DNA from: Acanthopleura granulata
Lineage: Eukaryota > Mollusca > Polyplacophora > Chitonida > Chitonidae
Assembly: GCA_016165875.1 (NCBI GenBank)
Contig: JABBOT010000014.1
Span: 7,917,255-7,981,254, forward strand
Direction of reading: 5' to 3'
Length of the DNA stretch: 64,000 nt
The translations under genes were made by a program, and so were the position numbers. Under the pieces are notes generated by a model, which saw only the letters and a program-made list of their open reading frames with translations, was not told where the DNA came from and made no database searches. How positions within the stretch are numbered: the stretch's first letter is position 1; each line of letters opens with the position of its first letter. Below, in pieces: positions 1 through 12,829 of the stretch.

Positions 1-180
1 TTTAGGGTACACGGAGCAGGTCACAGGCCGCGTGTAAGACAGGGACAGAACACTCACGGGGACAGGTACGGTCACGAAACAGATTATGGCAGTCATGTAG
101 TTCCTACTGGATCAGGTACACAACTGTATAGTCCACATTCAAGTTTATTTGAGAAGTTGTTTAATGCCGTACACTCTACA

Positions 181-500
181 AATATTTATTTGACTGGTGT
201 TTTATGCCTTACTCAAGAATATTTCACTTACACGATGGCGGACAACCGGGCAGAAACCAGGGGAAACTGTACAGATAGAACACAAATACAATGGCACGAT
301 ACACTTTCTCACAAGTGCAGATACGCACTCCCTACTGTAAAACAAGTACAGGTTGTCTGTAACGAACTTATGAATTCAAAACGGCTACATGAACTGCACT
401 TCATGCTGAGGCCCAACAAAACGGTTAGAGCGAGAAAATATACAAAATCCCTGTCCAAGGCTGGGATTGAACCCACAACTCGTGTGTGCCAACAACCCGA
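181..500 (-). mobile_element. Degenerate tRNA-derived SINE (family B type), full span uncertain
   Basis: On the minus strand this ends in the A/T-rich tail shared by the SINEs of this window. Read on the plus strand the tail is TTTATTTGACTGGTGTTTTA followed by ACTCAAGAATATTTCACTT at about 187-230. At 465-480 lies GGGATTGAACCCAC, the complement of a tRNA B-box-like word, which also occurs near the heads of the copies at 5935 and 42951. The middle is too diverged to align by eye. The 195-codon open frame over 157-744 crosses this element and is not a gene. The tail is firm; the link between tail and head as one insertion is inferred from spacing. Confidence 0.5.
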
Positions 501-1402
501 AGGCTTTATACACCATTTAATATGCCTGTCATCATTGAGACATATACTGTTGTATGTATGTATACCTGTACATGTATCCAGTCTTACTATACATACATAT
601 CACATCTATGACCACAATGCTCTTCCTGGTAAGGCCAAAGACTGTAGATCAATGTATGCATGCATTAAGAACACATTCTCTTTACTAGCGTTCAACTCTC
701 GAAAAAAAGGTTATGGCCACAATGAAAAGTGTGTACATTCCTGATCAAAGATTTATAGTTGCCCTTTCCCATAAATGTAGGCCTAGATCCATAAAACAAA
801 AAGTAGAATATCGCACAAATTAATGTGTGGTGCTGACATAATTCACAGGCAAGGGCTTGGCATTTAGACAGTTTAAATCAGACTCAATCCACCGTAGATG
901 CCCATGAATCATAGAATTACTCAGCATTAAGCAAATTTACACGCACAATCTTTATTTATTACGGTAGGCTTTCTTTCACATCCTAAGAAACCGTTGTCCT
1001 AACGCAAGACCGCAATTAATCCCTAATATAATGGTAACCTGGTTAACAACAACACTATCTGAAATTTCCCATGGTTTAATTTTGAGCTGTTCTGTTTCCC
1101 TGGGGGATATTTGTTACCAGTACAGGGGATAGCTCATCACAGACGTGGGATATATGATCCCCAATGCTGGTTCCAGGGGGACAGTATTATGAATTGTACA
1201 TGTGGTACAGGGAAAATGACACCGAAGAAGGATGTGGAGGGTAACAGAGGTTTATTACTGCAGTCTTGACCATGCAACAATGATGTACATGTATGTGCAT
1301 CGTTGGGTGCCCTGAAGTATGGGTAATCGGCTAAGACTCTTTAGATGGGATAACGCTTGTTCATCTGGCTAAGGGTGATTTATATGGCTAACTCATGCTG
1401 GA
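501..1402. other. Unassigned AT-rich DNA
   Basis: No open frame, RNA or repeat that I can support. It holds several TACATGTA-type words and runs of TATGTATGTATAC near 553-566. The stretch 1360-1402 looks like decayed units of the 19-bp array that follows. Confidence 0.6.
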
Positions 1403-1518
1403 TTATCTGTCTGATGCTAGTTAATCTGGCCAACACCGCTCAATCTGGCTAACACTGGTTAATCTGACCAACACCGCTTAATCTGGCCAACACTGGTTAA
1501 TCTGGCTAACACTGGTTA
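1403..1518. repeat. 19-bp tandem repeat, about six units
   Basis: Units of the form AATCTGGCTAACACTGGTT recur with starts at 1442, 1461, 1480 and 1499, an exact 19-bp spacing. Alternate units carry CTGACCAACACCGC or CTGGCCAACACCGC variants, which suggests a 38-bp higher-order dimer. Left of 1440 the units fade. Confidence 0.85.
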
Positions 1519-1868
1519 ACCCAACAAACTCTATTGCATAAACACATGTTCAATGTGTAAGTATTACCAGATCTTCATGTGTATACTTATAAGCAGTCAG
1601 ACTTTAGGGATAGAGAGGGGTGGGTGGGATTTAGGGCAGGCTCACATGGAAGCACATTCTGTCTAAAGCTTTTGTTTTTCCTCCGGATCTGGGTAATTAA
1701 TCCATTCAAGTCTGACTGATTCCTCTTCCCTGCAGCTGGTTTTCAAGGATATACACATATATTGTAGTTATTAATAGCACTGGAAAATGTCTAAAATGTT
1801 ACAGCTTGAAACTGTGCATCAAATACCCTGGCCAAAAGCAGAGGGTGAGGTTTTATTCTGATCCACAT
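1519..1868. other. Unassigned spacer
   Basis: Between the 19-bp array and the SINE at 1878. A purine-rich run lies near 1610-1632. Nothing else is supported. Confidence 0.5.
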
Positions 1869-1877
1869 TGGCATGTA

Positions 1878-2152
1878 GGGGCCTCCATGGCTCAGTTGGT
1901 TAGCGCACTAGCACAGCGTAATGACCCAGAAGCCTCCAACCAAAGCTGTCACTATGAGCTCAACTTCAGCTCATACTGGCTTTCTCTCCAGGCGTACGTG
2001 GGAAGGTCTGCCAGCAACCTCCATACGGATGGTCATGGGTTTCCCCCGGGCTCTGTCTGGTTTCCTCCCATCTTAATGCTGGCCGCTGTCATACAAGTGA
2101 AATATTCTTGAGCACTGCGCCACACACCAATCAAATAAATAAATAAATAAAC
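1878..2152 (+). mobile_element. Full-length tRNA-derived SINE (family A) with target-site duplication
   Basis: The 5' head contains TGGCTCAGTTGG at 1888-1899, which fits the Pol III A-box consensus TRGCNNAGYNGG. The body (GGAAGGTCTGCCAGCAACCT, then GGTCATGGGTTTCCCCCGGG) and the 3' part (ATACAAGTGAAATATTCTTG at about 2090-2110) match the other family A copies, and the element ends in (AAAT)n at 2134-2150. It is flanked by a perfect 9-bp direct repeat TGGCATGTA at 1869-1877 and 2153-2161, the mark of LINE-type retrotransposition. The B-box region is degraded (GAGCTCAACTTCAG). The 101- and 67-codon open frames here are shadows of the SINE. Confidence 0.92.
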
Positions 2153-2161
2153 TGGCATGTA

Positions 2162-2877
2162 AATTTCTGATTTCTCTGAGAACCACATGTACGTGTTCTC
2201 TTTAGCAAGGTTATGAACACAATCAAGTACCTGCACGTTATAATCAGTGAATGCACAATAACATTAGCTGTTCAAGTGTCGGCATTTATAGAACCCCACT
2301 TACTAGTGTTAACTCCTGAACACTTCAACAACTGATAAACAAATACGGCTCAGAAATGTAGGTTAACAAATACTGGGAATATTTCTCTTTCTGAGGACTG
2401 GTCAAGTTTATGGATTTATATGTGACTATTTAAGACAAAACTCTTTGGGCAATTTATGACAGCTTGTTAAACATCTAAAACTTCCATTTTTTTTCTGTTC
2501 TTTCATTTCTTTTTTTGTAAGTCTGTTTTTCATTGTGATGTTTTGTAGGGCCATTCATAAAGGTTAAGTCGCAAAGGTTCACTGTTTCAGACTTAAATCA
2601 GGATCATGAAAATCGCAGCTGATGGCGGAGGTACGATCTGATTATCGTAACAGGATACAGACAATGGACAGGTGGACGTGAAAATTCACTGAAAGTCTAA
2701 AAAGTCTAAATGAGACATATGACTGAAGATTTGAGAAAATTCATGTTTCATTCAAGTGAAACATGTCACTCATTAAATCGTGACAGCCTGCGCTGCCGCA
2801 CGTGTGTTCAAAAATTAAAAAAGAAAAAAAACACCGTAAGAAAATGAAACGTTCACTACACATGAGAAAATATGACG
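2162..2877. other. Unassigned DNA between SINE and minisatellite
   Basis: AT-rich with a T-rich tract at 2487-2516 and an A-rich tract at 2814-2830. No gene or repeat recognised. Confidence 0.5.
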
Positions 2878-3230
2878 AAATTCGTGAAGACGATCAACCA
2901 TCACGAAACGTGGCAATATCTCCTCTGACATAAACATCACAAAACATGAAAATGTCATCTGCACAACCATCAAATAATGTGAAAATCTCATCTGCCAAAC
3001 CATCAAATAATGTGAAAATCTCATCTGCCAAACCATCAAAAAATGTGAAAATCTCCTCTGCCAAACCATAAAATAATGTGAAAATCTCATCTGCCAAACC
3101 ATCAAATAATGTGAAAATCTCATCTGCCACACATTCCAAAAAATACGAAAATCTCATCTGCCAAATCATCAAAAAATGTAAAAATCTCACCTGCCAATTA
3201 CTATCTAAAAATGTGAAAAATTATCCATAT
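2878..3230. repeat. 33-bp minisatellite, about 8-9 units
   Basis: The core unit is 33 bp, combining AAACCATCAAATAATGTG and AAAATCTCATCTGCC. Units are near-identical from about 2965 to 3130 and decay on both sides; relics such as CATGTGAAAAAATG run to about 3290. Because 33 is a multiple of three, the minus strand shows two overlapping 'proteins' of 11-residue repeats (98 and 105 codons). These follow from unit length and are not evidence of a gene. Confidence 0.9.
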
Positions 3231-3596
3231 AACAAATCATGATGTGAGAATCAGTCATGTGATATACCATGACAAACATGTGAAAAAATGTAACACTTGT
3301 AACAAAGGATGAGAAACTCTAATCTTGCCCTAAGGGCCGCTTACACACATACATATGCGTCGCGTGCAGCAGAAGCTGATATGGGAACATCTTGCCCTCA
3401 CACTATCCATGTAGGGCGTACAGTGAAGCTGGACGGTTAACATAACCAGGGGTGCTACATTTGTAGAGCGCTCTGTCCCAGACAGATCAGGCCTGTTCTG
3501 TTACACTAATTGATATGCCCTCAAGGGAGCTACTTGTTCATGTAAATGTGCTGGGATTTGAGAGAGATGCCTGATCCGGGAGTCGAGCGAGAGCCA
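3231..3596. other. Spacer between two minisatellites
   Basis: Starts with decayed 33-bp units, then unique sequence with no recognised feature. The 36-bp array begins sharply near 3597. Confidence 0.5.
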
Positions 3597-5462
3597 GGAC
3601 ATGCAATGTGTGAGAGAAAGCTATGACTGCCAGTACAAGCTAAACACGCAATGTGTGACGGCATGCTGTGACTGTCAGGACATGCAATGTGTGAGAGAAA
3701 GCTATGACTGCCAGGACAAGCTAAACACGCAATGTGTGACGGCATGCTGTGACTGTCAGGACATGCAATGTGTGAGAGAAAGCTATGACTGTCTGGACAA
3801 GCTAAACACGCAATGTGTGACGGCATGCTGTGACTGTCAGGACATGCAATGTGTGAGAGAAAGCTATGACTGCCAGGACAAGCTAAACACGCAATGTGTG
3901 ACGGCATGCTGTGACTGTCAGGACATACAATGTGTGATGGCATGCTGTGACTATCAGGACATACAATGTGTGATGGCGTGCTGTGACCGTCAGGACAAAC
4001 ACTGTGTGATGGCATGCTGTGACTGTCAGGACATACAATGTGTGATGGCATGCTGTGACTATCAGGACATGCAATGTGTGAGACAAGGCTATGACTGTCT
4101 GGACAAGCTAATCAAGCAATGTGTGACGGCATGCTGTGACTGTCAGGACATGCAATGTGTGAGAGAAAGCTATGACTGCCAGGACAAGCTAAACATGCAA
4201 TGTGTGACGGCATGCTGTGACTATCAGGACAAACACTGTGTGATGGCATGCTGTGACTGTCAGGACATACAATGTGTGATGGCATGCTGTGACTATCAGG
4301 ACATGCAATGTGTGAGACAAGGCTATGACTGTCTGGACAAGCTAATCAAGCAATGTGTGACGGCATGCTGTGACTGATAGGACAAACAATGTGTGATGGC
4401 ATGCTGTGACTGTCAGGATATACAATGTATAATGGCATGCTGTGACTGTCAGGCTATACCATGTGTGAGACAAGGCTATGACTGTCTGGACAAGCTAATC
4501 ACACAATGTGTGATGGCATGCTGTGACTATCAGGACATACAATGTGTGATGGCATGCTGTGACTGTTAGGACAAACAATGTGTGATGGCATGCTGTGACT
4601 ATCAGGACATACAATGCGTGATGGCATGCTGTGACTGTCAGGATATACAATGTATAATGGCATGCTGTGACTGTCAGGACATACAATGTATGATGGCATG
4701 CTGTGACTAGCAGGATATACAATGTGTGATGGCATGCTGTGACTGTTAGGACAAACAATGTGTGATTTCATGCTGTGACTGTCAGGACATGCAGTGTGTG
4801 ATGGCATGCTGTGTCTATCAGGACATACAATGTGTGATGGCATGCTGTGACTGTTAGGACAAACAATGTGTGATGACATGCTGTGACTGTCAGGATATAC
4901 AATGTATAATGGCATGTTGTGACTGTCAGGACAAACAATGTGTGATGGCATGCTGTGACTATCAGGATATACAATGTGTGATGGCATGCTATAACTGTTA
5001 GGACAAACAATGTGTGATGGCAGGCTGTGACTGTCAGGACATACAGTGTGTGATGGCATGCTGTGACTGTCAGGATATACAATGTATGATGGCATGATGT
5101 GACTATCAGGACATACAATGTGTGATGGCATGCTGTGACTACCAGGACAAACACTGTGTGATGGTGTGCTATGACTGTCAGGACAAACACTGTGTGATGG
5201 TGTGCTATGACTAGCAGGACACTGCAAGGTTAGCAAGGACATGCAGTGTGTGACAAACTTCAGTGACTGTCAGGATATGCAATGTGTGACTGATTTCAGT
5301 GGTTGTCAGGACATGCAACGAGTGATACATTCCAGTGACTGTAAGGATAGGCACTGTGTGATGGACTTCAGCGAATGTCAGGTCATGCAACAGGTGACAA
5401 ACTTCAGTGATTGTCAGAACATGCAATGTGTGACAGACTTCAGTGATTGTCAGAGCTTGTAA
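3597..5462. repeat. Large 36-bp minisatellite, about 50 units
   Basis: The basic unit is 36 bp: GACATACAATGTGTGATGGC plus ATGCTGTGACTGTCAG. Common variants start GACAAAC or GATATAC. The left end (3598-3921) is organised as 81-bp higher-order units. A longer block starting at 4066 recurs at 4303, 237 bp away. From about 5220 the unit changes to a GACTTCAGTGATTGTCAG type and fades by 5462. The 12-codon period keeps frames open on both strands, giving 258 codons on plus and up to 247 on minus, with Cys-rich or Ser/His/Pro-rich 12-residue repeats. Occasional stops and openness in several frames argue against coding. Confidence 0.95.
3598..3921. repeat. 81-bp higher-order units inside the 36-bp array
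   Basis: Starts of ATGCAATGTGTGAGAGAAAG fall at 3601, 3682, 3763 and 3844, exactly 81 bp apart. Each unit is one 36-bp monomer plus a 45-bp monomer that carries an extra 9 bp (AGCTAAACA type). The four copies are nearly identical, so this is the most recently homogenised part of the array. Confidence 0.9.
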
Positions 5463-5934
5463 TAAGTGACACACTGCAGTGATTTTTCTTGACTGTTCAC
5501 ATCATGCATAATGGAAGCAGCCGGTATTACACATTACATTCAAGTCCAAATTTAAAATCTGGCACAATGAAACCACAGTATGATACATGTACATGTCATT
5601 TCTGATCAGAACAATGACAAATCTGTACAGTATCAGAAGTCTGTCCCCGTATGGAGTGCCTACATGTACTGTTGGCCTGAGTGCGATCAATAATGGCATC
5701 AATGGCACTCGCATAAATGTTCAGAAGTCCTTCCATAATGTGCTAACAATTTATTCATTTGTTTATTTCCTTGCAGCGTCAGGATTAGTCACTATTATCG
5801 GACGGTCATTACGTTTAACACCAGGACCCCAGAATCGAGGTAAATCACACCTGCAGGCACCTAATAAACTGACTTAACGTCTTTACCTACTTGAACTTTC
5901 TTTGAAATACTGAAGAAGTTTTCAATTTTTTTGG
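5463..5934. other. Unassigned DNA
   Basis: Unique sequence after the array. The 70- and 96-codon frames here overlap on opposite strands with no recognisable protein. A GT-AG arrangement could be imagined but is not supported. Confidence 0.4.
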
Positions 5935-6235
5935 TTTGCAGCCATTTTTATCATTCCTCAGTGGAGAAAACCAGAGTGCCTGGAACCAACTACCAAACCT
6001 TTGACAAGTCATGAAGTTTTTCCAGTTTTTCCATTGAAATTTTCCAGGAGCGGTAAGTCACATTGGTGGAGTAAGCATGTGGTCTCCAGCAAACTTAACG
6101 CCAGAGAGCACAGCCTGCCGCTTATTGCCACACAATAAGAGCAAGGATATCCAGACAACTCACTGTCTTAGACTGAGGTCGAACCCAGGTCTGGATTTGA
6201 ACCCATGATCTCACATGTCAAGTTCCACGGAAGGA
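5935..6235 (-). mobile_element. SINE, family B, old copy
   Basis: Read on plus, GGAGAAAACCAGAGTGCCTG at 5963-5982 and CCTTTGACAAGTCATGAAG at about 5998-6016 match the body of the family B copies at 48525, 42951 and 63946 (ACCAGAGTGCC, then a TTTGGCAAGTTAC-like word). At about 6205-6226 GATTTGAACCCATGATCTC is the complement of a B-box-like word and marks the tRNA-related head at the right end. The A/T tail is missing or decayed. Boundaries are approximate. Confidence 0.5.
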
Positions 6236-9200
6236 AATGGTCTGTAATGGGCTGTCTCCAACTAACCCAGTTTCATCTGTTCACCGGGACAGTTGTGGGG
6301 ACAACATATTGATTTCATACAGAAGTACATGTCAGCTGTTTACCCTATACTGCTTTGTGTATCAGAAGGCCTTGAGAAAGAAGAGTTTCATTACAAATCG
6401 ACTGAGTGCCCTAGTTCGGCAGATAAAGATATTATTATTATTACATATAATTTCCGAGAGAAGCCATTGATTTCATCCGTCAGTGGCAGGCCTTGGTGTA
6501 TTGTGCAATCTCGTTCGACATGTCACAAAGATGTCGGAAAGCTGCTTTACATGCTTAATCAGACGTTGATCAGCCACTGACTTCAAGTCTAATCCAATTA
6601 ATCATTGACCCCATCAGTCATCTTTTTAACAGACGCAGCATATCTCTCCTTTAATACAGAGAGCAGCTAATAATAATACTTGAAATTAATGAACAATACA
6701 GTTTCTTTCAAAAATTTTTTGAGTAATTCGCTTCGGAAGGCGACGCTGATGTCATAGAAAGCATGACTTAAACCGATTCGAAATTCTTAACCACAGCTGT
6801 AGTCAAAAAACCAAAACGTTACAAGATTTGGCTAATTTACAAAAATACTTCCCATTAGCAAAAACAGCTGATATTATATGATAATATGAATGCATATTAG
6901 AGTGAAATGTGCAAAAACTCTTGCCTGATTGACTGGAAATTCCATGTAGAAAAAAAAAACAATTCCACCATACTGCAAACATTTAACCATATTCCTGTGT
7001 CAGGGAAGAAAAGCTTGAAAGTGGAAGTGTTTCATGTCCGCATCCAGTAGATGATTTAACAGGTCATAAGTACGCATTCCTCCAACTTATTACTGGCCAC
7101 AAAACCTGCTTATGTCTTTCTTCAAGGTTTTCTGCAGGCCCTTGAACTTGAGGTGTGCTACCATATTCCTACACCTTCATGTTCCTGAAACAAAGTCTGG
7201 GTGTGCTCATAACACGTGCCGGACATAAGAAAAGGCTCTGGGGAGTGTGAATTAATCCAGACGTGCATGGAATATTCAAAAACGACAAGGAAGTAACTAT
7301 GTTTTTCTTTTCATCCAAACATAATACTATCTTATCTGATAAAATTACACTATCGGGTGACCAGCAATAAGCAAAGACTGCCATAGTAAAATTATCTGAA
7401 AGTTTCCCCTCAAGATGCTTCCAAATTTTAGAAACAGATTCAGGCTGCTCCTCTAAAACAAAGCGAAGAATAATTCCATTGGTCGAGATGTATCTTTGAA
7501 CTTTATTCTCAAGAAGGTAAAGATCTGATAGATTCAGCTAAGCCATTAATCCCTTCTATCCACACACCTTCCCTCCCCACCCCACCCCCCATGCATTACC
7601 TAAGAGGTTCTGAACCTCCACTTTGATGTCATTATGCAGACCATTAAAGTGAAAGACAGCTCATGTTCTAAATCAAGTTTGCCAAAAGGTTGGACAATAT
7701 TATGTTTATTTTGGTAAATTATTCTTTCTAACCGCAACTCCGACAACAGAAACTGACATATGACCGAGCTGCATTGCCTAGCATGAAACGCTGCCAATCT
7801 GTCTGAGCTGTGACGTAATTGTTCCAGGCGCAGAACACTCTTGTCACCTGAAACTGTAGTAAGCTGCTAGGGTGGTTTTCATAACTTAAGTATGTATGTA
7901 AATTAATAACATGAAATGATCAAGAAATTTATTCCCGCCACAACATAATGGTCTGGGGATACTTTGCAGTGTTGTGCACCCACGTACTTGTTATAACTAG
8001 AACATATACCATTAAAACTATCCTGTCCCTGTGTTTAATTCCATCTTACACTGACAGAAAACTCAGATCATTTACGTCAGAGCTTATAAATAGCTGACAT
8101 CTTCTCTGACTGTTCAATCCCCTATAAGCTTACAATCATGGGTGCCTTCAGATCCCCAGTCGGTAGCACAATACTGCAAACTTCAAAGAAAATTCAGCAA
8201 CAAATTCATACAATTTCAACCAGGTTTTGACATTCAAGAGAGAATTTTATAACCTTTCTCATGAACATTACCTCAGTCATGAGCTTTCTTTCACTTTAAG
8301 GCACGGTCTATTATTTGGATGAGCAATTCCCTTCCCATCACAGTAACTTCCCATCCAGCTAACCTGACTGCAAACATCTGGCCACTCACTAATGTCCATT
8401 AGACTGACTAGCGGAGCCAATTCAAATCCTATAGCCATGCAAACTCAGTTTCTTTACTGGTTTCAGATGTAACAGAAATAACGACATTCTTCATTATTAT
8501 CACATTATCGTATTATCCTTATCGTTATCAATCGTCATATTATCTTCAACTGACCAGTGCTCTGGTCACATTTGCTCAAGTTCATCCACTCACATAACTA
8601 ATTGTCCTAGGTGTATACTCCACAGCAGTAACAGAATTGTGATTTTACCTGCACACATGCTATTCCAAGGTTAATCCTTTCATCAATTTCATCAAGTTGT
8701 TCATTTTTCTAACACCTGTCCAATCTATGTTGGGGTATTGTATTGTTAGGGCCATTACGTTCCCCAAGCCAGTCAAGCAACCCAAACATTGGCCATGGAT
8801 AAAACCTTTCATCAAAAGGGCCAAATGCACCGTTAAACTATAAAACAGAAATAAAGCTTTCAATACCAGTGCACAGAGTCCTTGTGAGCCCCAGTCTGAA
8901 GGCCAGAACGCGGGGTGACATTATCAAGGCAACATTTACTTGAATTATACAGGGTCGTTCTCAGTTAAAACAGAACCAACATTGGAAGAAGCAAAACAAT
9001 ACCTCTGAATGAAGCCTTGTTTCCTATCATTTCGTCTCACGCCTGCATCAATACATTGCAATATGAATCAACATACTACTGCCATGCACTTTCTGAATTT
9101 TGGTCACAGTACTTGAAACCACTTCAAGCACATGTATGTTCAAAGTACCCACGTTTGACTTAAAACTGTTCAAGGCCCTAATGCAAATAACGGTGTAACC

Positions 9201-10000
9201 ACACATATATCGTTATGTATATTCTACATCTGTTATGCGCATATACCTGTATTTGAATTTTCACTAATATTTATAACTCTATTAGATTCACAATAACAAT
9301 TTGGTGGTGAAGTCACTCTGACACATGTAAGCAGACTTGAGATAACATGAGGGATCTTCCACACACGTTAAATTTGGTCCATGACAAAGTTGCTCATTCT
9401 TCCTGAACAAGTTTTAGCACCAAAAGTAATATTTTATGGCATTAATTTTCCTCTGAAAATGTCCCTTTTTGGCAAAACGTTTGGTCATTTCGGGTATATC
9501 TTTTGTTAGCAACAAACACCCATACAGTTAACAAACACACCATTCATCGCAATGTACTTTATGCCCTTTGGCATTCTAATCTCAAATACAAATGGAACTT
9601 GTAAATCTTTATTCAAATGATTTGCCAAACTCTAACCGGATGACAATGCCATTGGTATAAACTGCTACCAATGCATGCTCTTAACCATGCACTGACAAGT
9701 CACAAATCTTTTTTTCATGTTAGCATTCCACTAGCGCGTACACCTACATGTAAATAGCAGTCCAACAGAAAGGCAATGCTTCTTGTAAACTGCCATGGTT
9801 TCAGTGCCAGTAACAAAGCATTTTATGTTGGAATTTAAGTGTTTACATGTACAAGTAGTGGTCCTACACAAGGTAATGTCCGAGCCAAGCATTCAGAACA
9901 GAATGACGAGAAAAACAGCTCACACCTGTTACTCTGCTTTTTGTCCAGTATACACAAGCAATTAGCTGGGTAGCAAAGAGAAGTTATCGCCCCCACGCTA
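6236..10000. other. Long unique AT-rich stretch without a supported gene
   Basis: Short frames only (at most 95 codons), none with recognisable protein features. Visible details: a C-rich tract at 7567-7592; a degenerate ATT/ATC repeat at 8491-8544; TATAAATAG at 8085-8093 with TTACGTCAG just upstream, a promoter-like pairing that could be chance. Consistent with intron or intergenic DNA. Confidence 0.5.
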
Positions 10001-12370
10001 AGCCATTACATTCTGTTTGCCAGACCATTCATGCTCAAACTACCAGTCTCTCTTCACTGGGAACCACTGGTGCATGTCTTGAAACACCAAAGCCTTTGAT
10101 TCCCCTTTTCGGATTAGTACATTTGATACCATTATACTATTTTACAGCCATTTACAGTCTCCACAATCAACACAATAAATTACAATAATGTAGCAATGTC
10201 TGTTCTTCTTAGGCTACACTTAAACTATTCAACAAGAGAGTGTGACATGATATACTGTAAATCTTCAAACTTTTCAACCACTAAAGCACTTTTTTCAGTG
10301 GAATTTATGCATACCATGATTAGGAAAATGACTCTCAAAATGATTTATTTGTTTGATTAAAGATGCAAGCTTCATGAAACTGTGCAAATTATTTCTCTAC
10401 ACCCCATAGATCTTTCAGAATGTTTCCAAATATTGGTTGCTGAGTTGACTGAAAATATTGAAGAATTAGGGCATCTATGTTTTCATTATTATTACATTTC
10501 TCTGTAAGATCTATTATAAATTCTTATCATAATGTTGGAGTACAATATCTCATTCACATTAAGGCATTCTTTGTTGAATTTAAATATTATTATTTGTTGC
10601 ATTTCACCACCAAATTGGTGTATCTTAGTTTACAAGATAGTTCTTTGAAAAACAAAATAAAAGAAAAAACACGCACCAATTTACATATACATGTCCAAGT
10701 CTGGTCCAAGTTGGCCATTATGTCTTATCTGCTTGTTCAGTCCAACAAAAGGGATGAGATGTGAAATTGGTGAATAAAAGTTTTAACAATACTTAGAAAA
10801 ATTGACGTTATTTCCAAGTACATGTACACCAACTGGAATAAACCATTTAATCCCGCCAATGCATCCATTTAATTCTGAATCTGAACTACACAAACAGCTC
10901 AATGTATCACCAAAGAAACCTAAAAAAAAACAAAAAGAACAAAAAAAAGAAAAAAGAAAAATTCTCTCATGCACATCAATGTTATAAATTATCCTGCTTT
11001 ATCCAATGGCGCAGTATATGTAACCACATTATATTTCAAGGCTAGAATGCCTTGAACCTTCTGGAGATGATAACTACTGAGAATATCAATAAACCTCATC
11101 AAATATTGTCGGTCTAATTTTACTGAAATAAATACTAAAACAAATCAGTACGTCATAAGAAATGTCTCAATATTGCTGAAGCACATCAGGAACTACTAAG
11201 GTGCAGACCCAAAAAAATTCATTTATTGCATAATGAAGCAGATAGCTTACACATGTAGAACGTACATTGGAATCCTCAGCAGCCTGATGCCCTAAATAAA
11301 TCTGTGTTTGCAGGGTGTTTTAATTCAATGCCAAAAATGTTGGTGAGTTAAAAACAGGGGAATGTGGGGGCAGGGCTTGGTGTGGTTCAGAGGAGCTCCG
11401 CAAGCACTCATGTAACGATGTAATGTCAAATTATGATTTTTTTTTTCTTTCATAAATTATTCTTACAGGTTTGACATTTATAAAGCAAACATTTCATTAT
11501 AATACAGCTTTACAGCTGTCATGCGATGAACATTTGAATCAAAATTCAATTTTGGCTAGATACAAAGAGGCTTCCTGGGATCAAACATTTGTATGTGCTT
11601 ACATGCTTAATAGCCCTGAATAGTCTTCTGGGTAAACCAATGAAAAAATAAATCCAAAATCAGTGATGTATGTCAGATAAGGTCCACGTCTGATATACAT
11701 GCAAAATCAAGATACACATGTGAAATTAATTTTCCAAAGAAATCAATTGTGCTTTTACTAAACATATAATATATGCACAAATAAATTTAAACCCAAATGT
11801 AATTCTGCCAGCCAACTTAGGCTTCAACTGAAATTACACATGTCTCCAAAGTTAGACATGTATTTTCAAAACAAATCGGTATGCATGTGAGAAATTTTAG
11901 AATTATTGCCCCACAACAATTCTGGTGAAATTGATCATCCTGCTTAGTACTGTTTTAAGTAAGATTGTATTCACACCACCTTTCAACACTTCTTCATTTA
12001 CCTTCAAATATCTTGCGTAAGACAATGTCCGGTCTACTCTTACTCCTGTGCTGGTATGTTGACAGTTGTTAACAAAGAAATGCTCATAAATTTTCAGTAC
12101 AGCCAAGGGTTTATTTTCAACTGGAATCTGGGAATTGGATTCTAGTCAAGAATCCTGCTTACTAACTCCACAGGTATCTACTTGAATTCCCATAAAAAAA
12201 AAACTCAAATTCGTTTTTTTATTATTATATACAAATGATTTGTATCATTAAAGTCATGAACTTGGAATCCCCAAAATCTGTTTGCTTTTATATGCTTTCA
12301 AATCTTTACTTAACTCAAATTCTTATTGTACTAGATTTGGTATTCTTATCCTAATAGATTTGGACACAAT
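10001..12370. other. Unique AT-rich stretch without a supported gene
   Basis: Simple A-rich tract at about 10918-10968 (A8 and A9 runs broken by C and G), a T-run at 11439-11450, and A/T runs at 12193-12230. These produce the Lys-rich short frames seen here. Nothing else recognised. Confidence 0.5.
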
Positions 12371-12829
12371 TCCAAAGGATTACAAGATAATCTATGAGAA
12401 TCCCTTTAGATTCTGGTAAAAATTATGAAAATAAAGCCCCAACAGCTATGAGATCTGAGTCTATTGACACAGTGCCCTCCAGTACATACAATTTGATAAC
12501 ATTTAGTTACCCCTTTCGAGGGCGCATGTCACACTTGTACGATATGCATGTGTCTCTTGTTAGGCAAAACACCCAAGGACGGACATTTTTACAGATCCCT
12601 TAAAGGGTTTTCAAAGTTGCATTCCCTAAGGTACACGTGGTCGTCTGCGTGCTGCAGTATTACTGCCTGTCAAAGCTATACACCGCATCACTGTCTTATT
12701 AGCTCACCCCACCATCATCAAACACAGCCCCTGGGTCCGCAATCCTCACCACAGGGATCATCCTGGGCTATCTGGGTTGTTAAAGGGGCCTCTGTTACAC
12801 AGACTCTCTAAGATATGTGGGTCAGTGCT

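Noticed and set aside
157..744. 195-codon plus-strand open frame, among the longest frames outside tandem repeats
   Set aside because: It runs through a reverse-oriented SINE tail and head, has no recognisable domain, and codon use looks random.
3530..4377. Overlapping plus (258 codons) and minus (173 codons) repeat 'proteins'
   Set aside because: Explained by a 36-bp tandem unit; open on both strands at once, with stops appearing in other units.
4499..5242. 247-codon minus-strand frame of Pro/Ser/His-rich 12-residue repeats
   Set aside because: Same satellite effect; no signal peptide or non-repeat flank of note.
8085..8093. TATAAATAG with an upstream ACGTCA-like word as a promoter
   Set aside because: Single words of this type are expected by chance in AT-rich DNA; no downstream exon seen.
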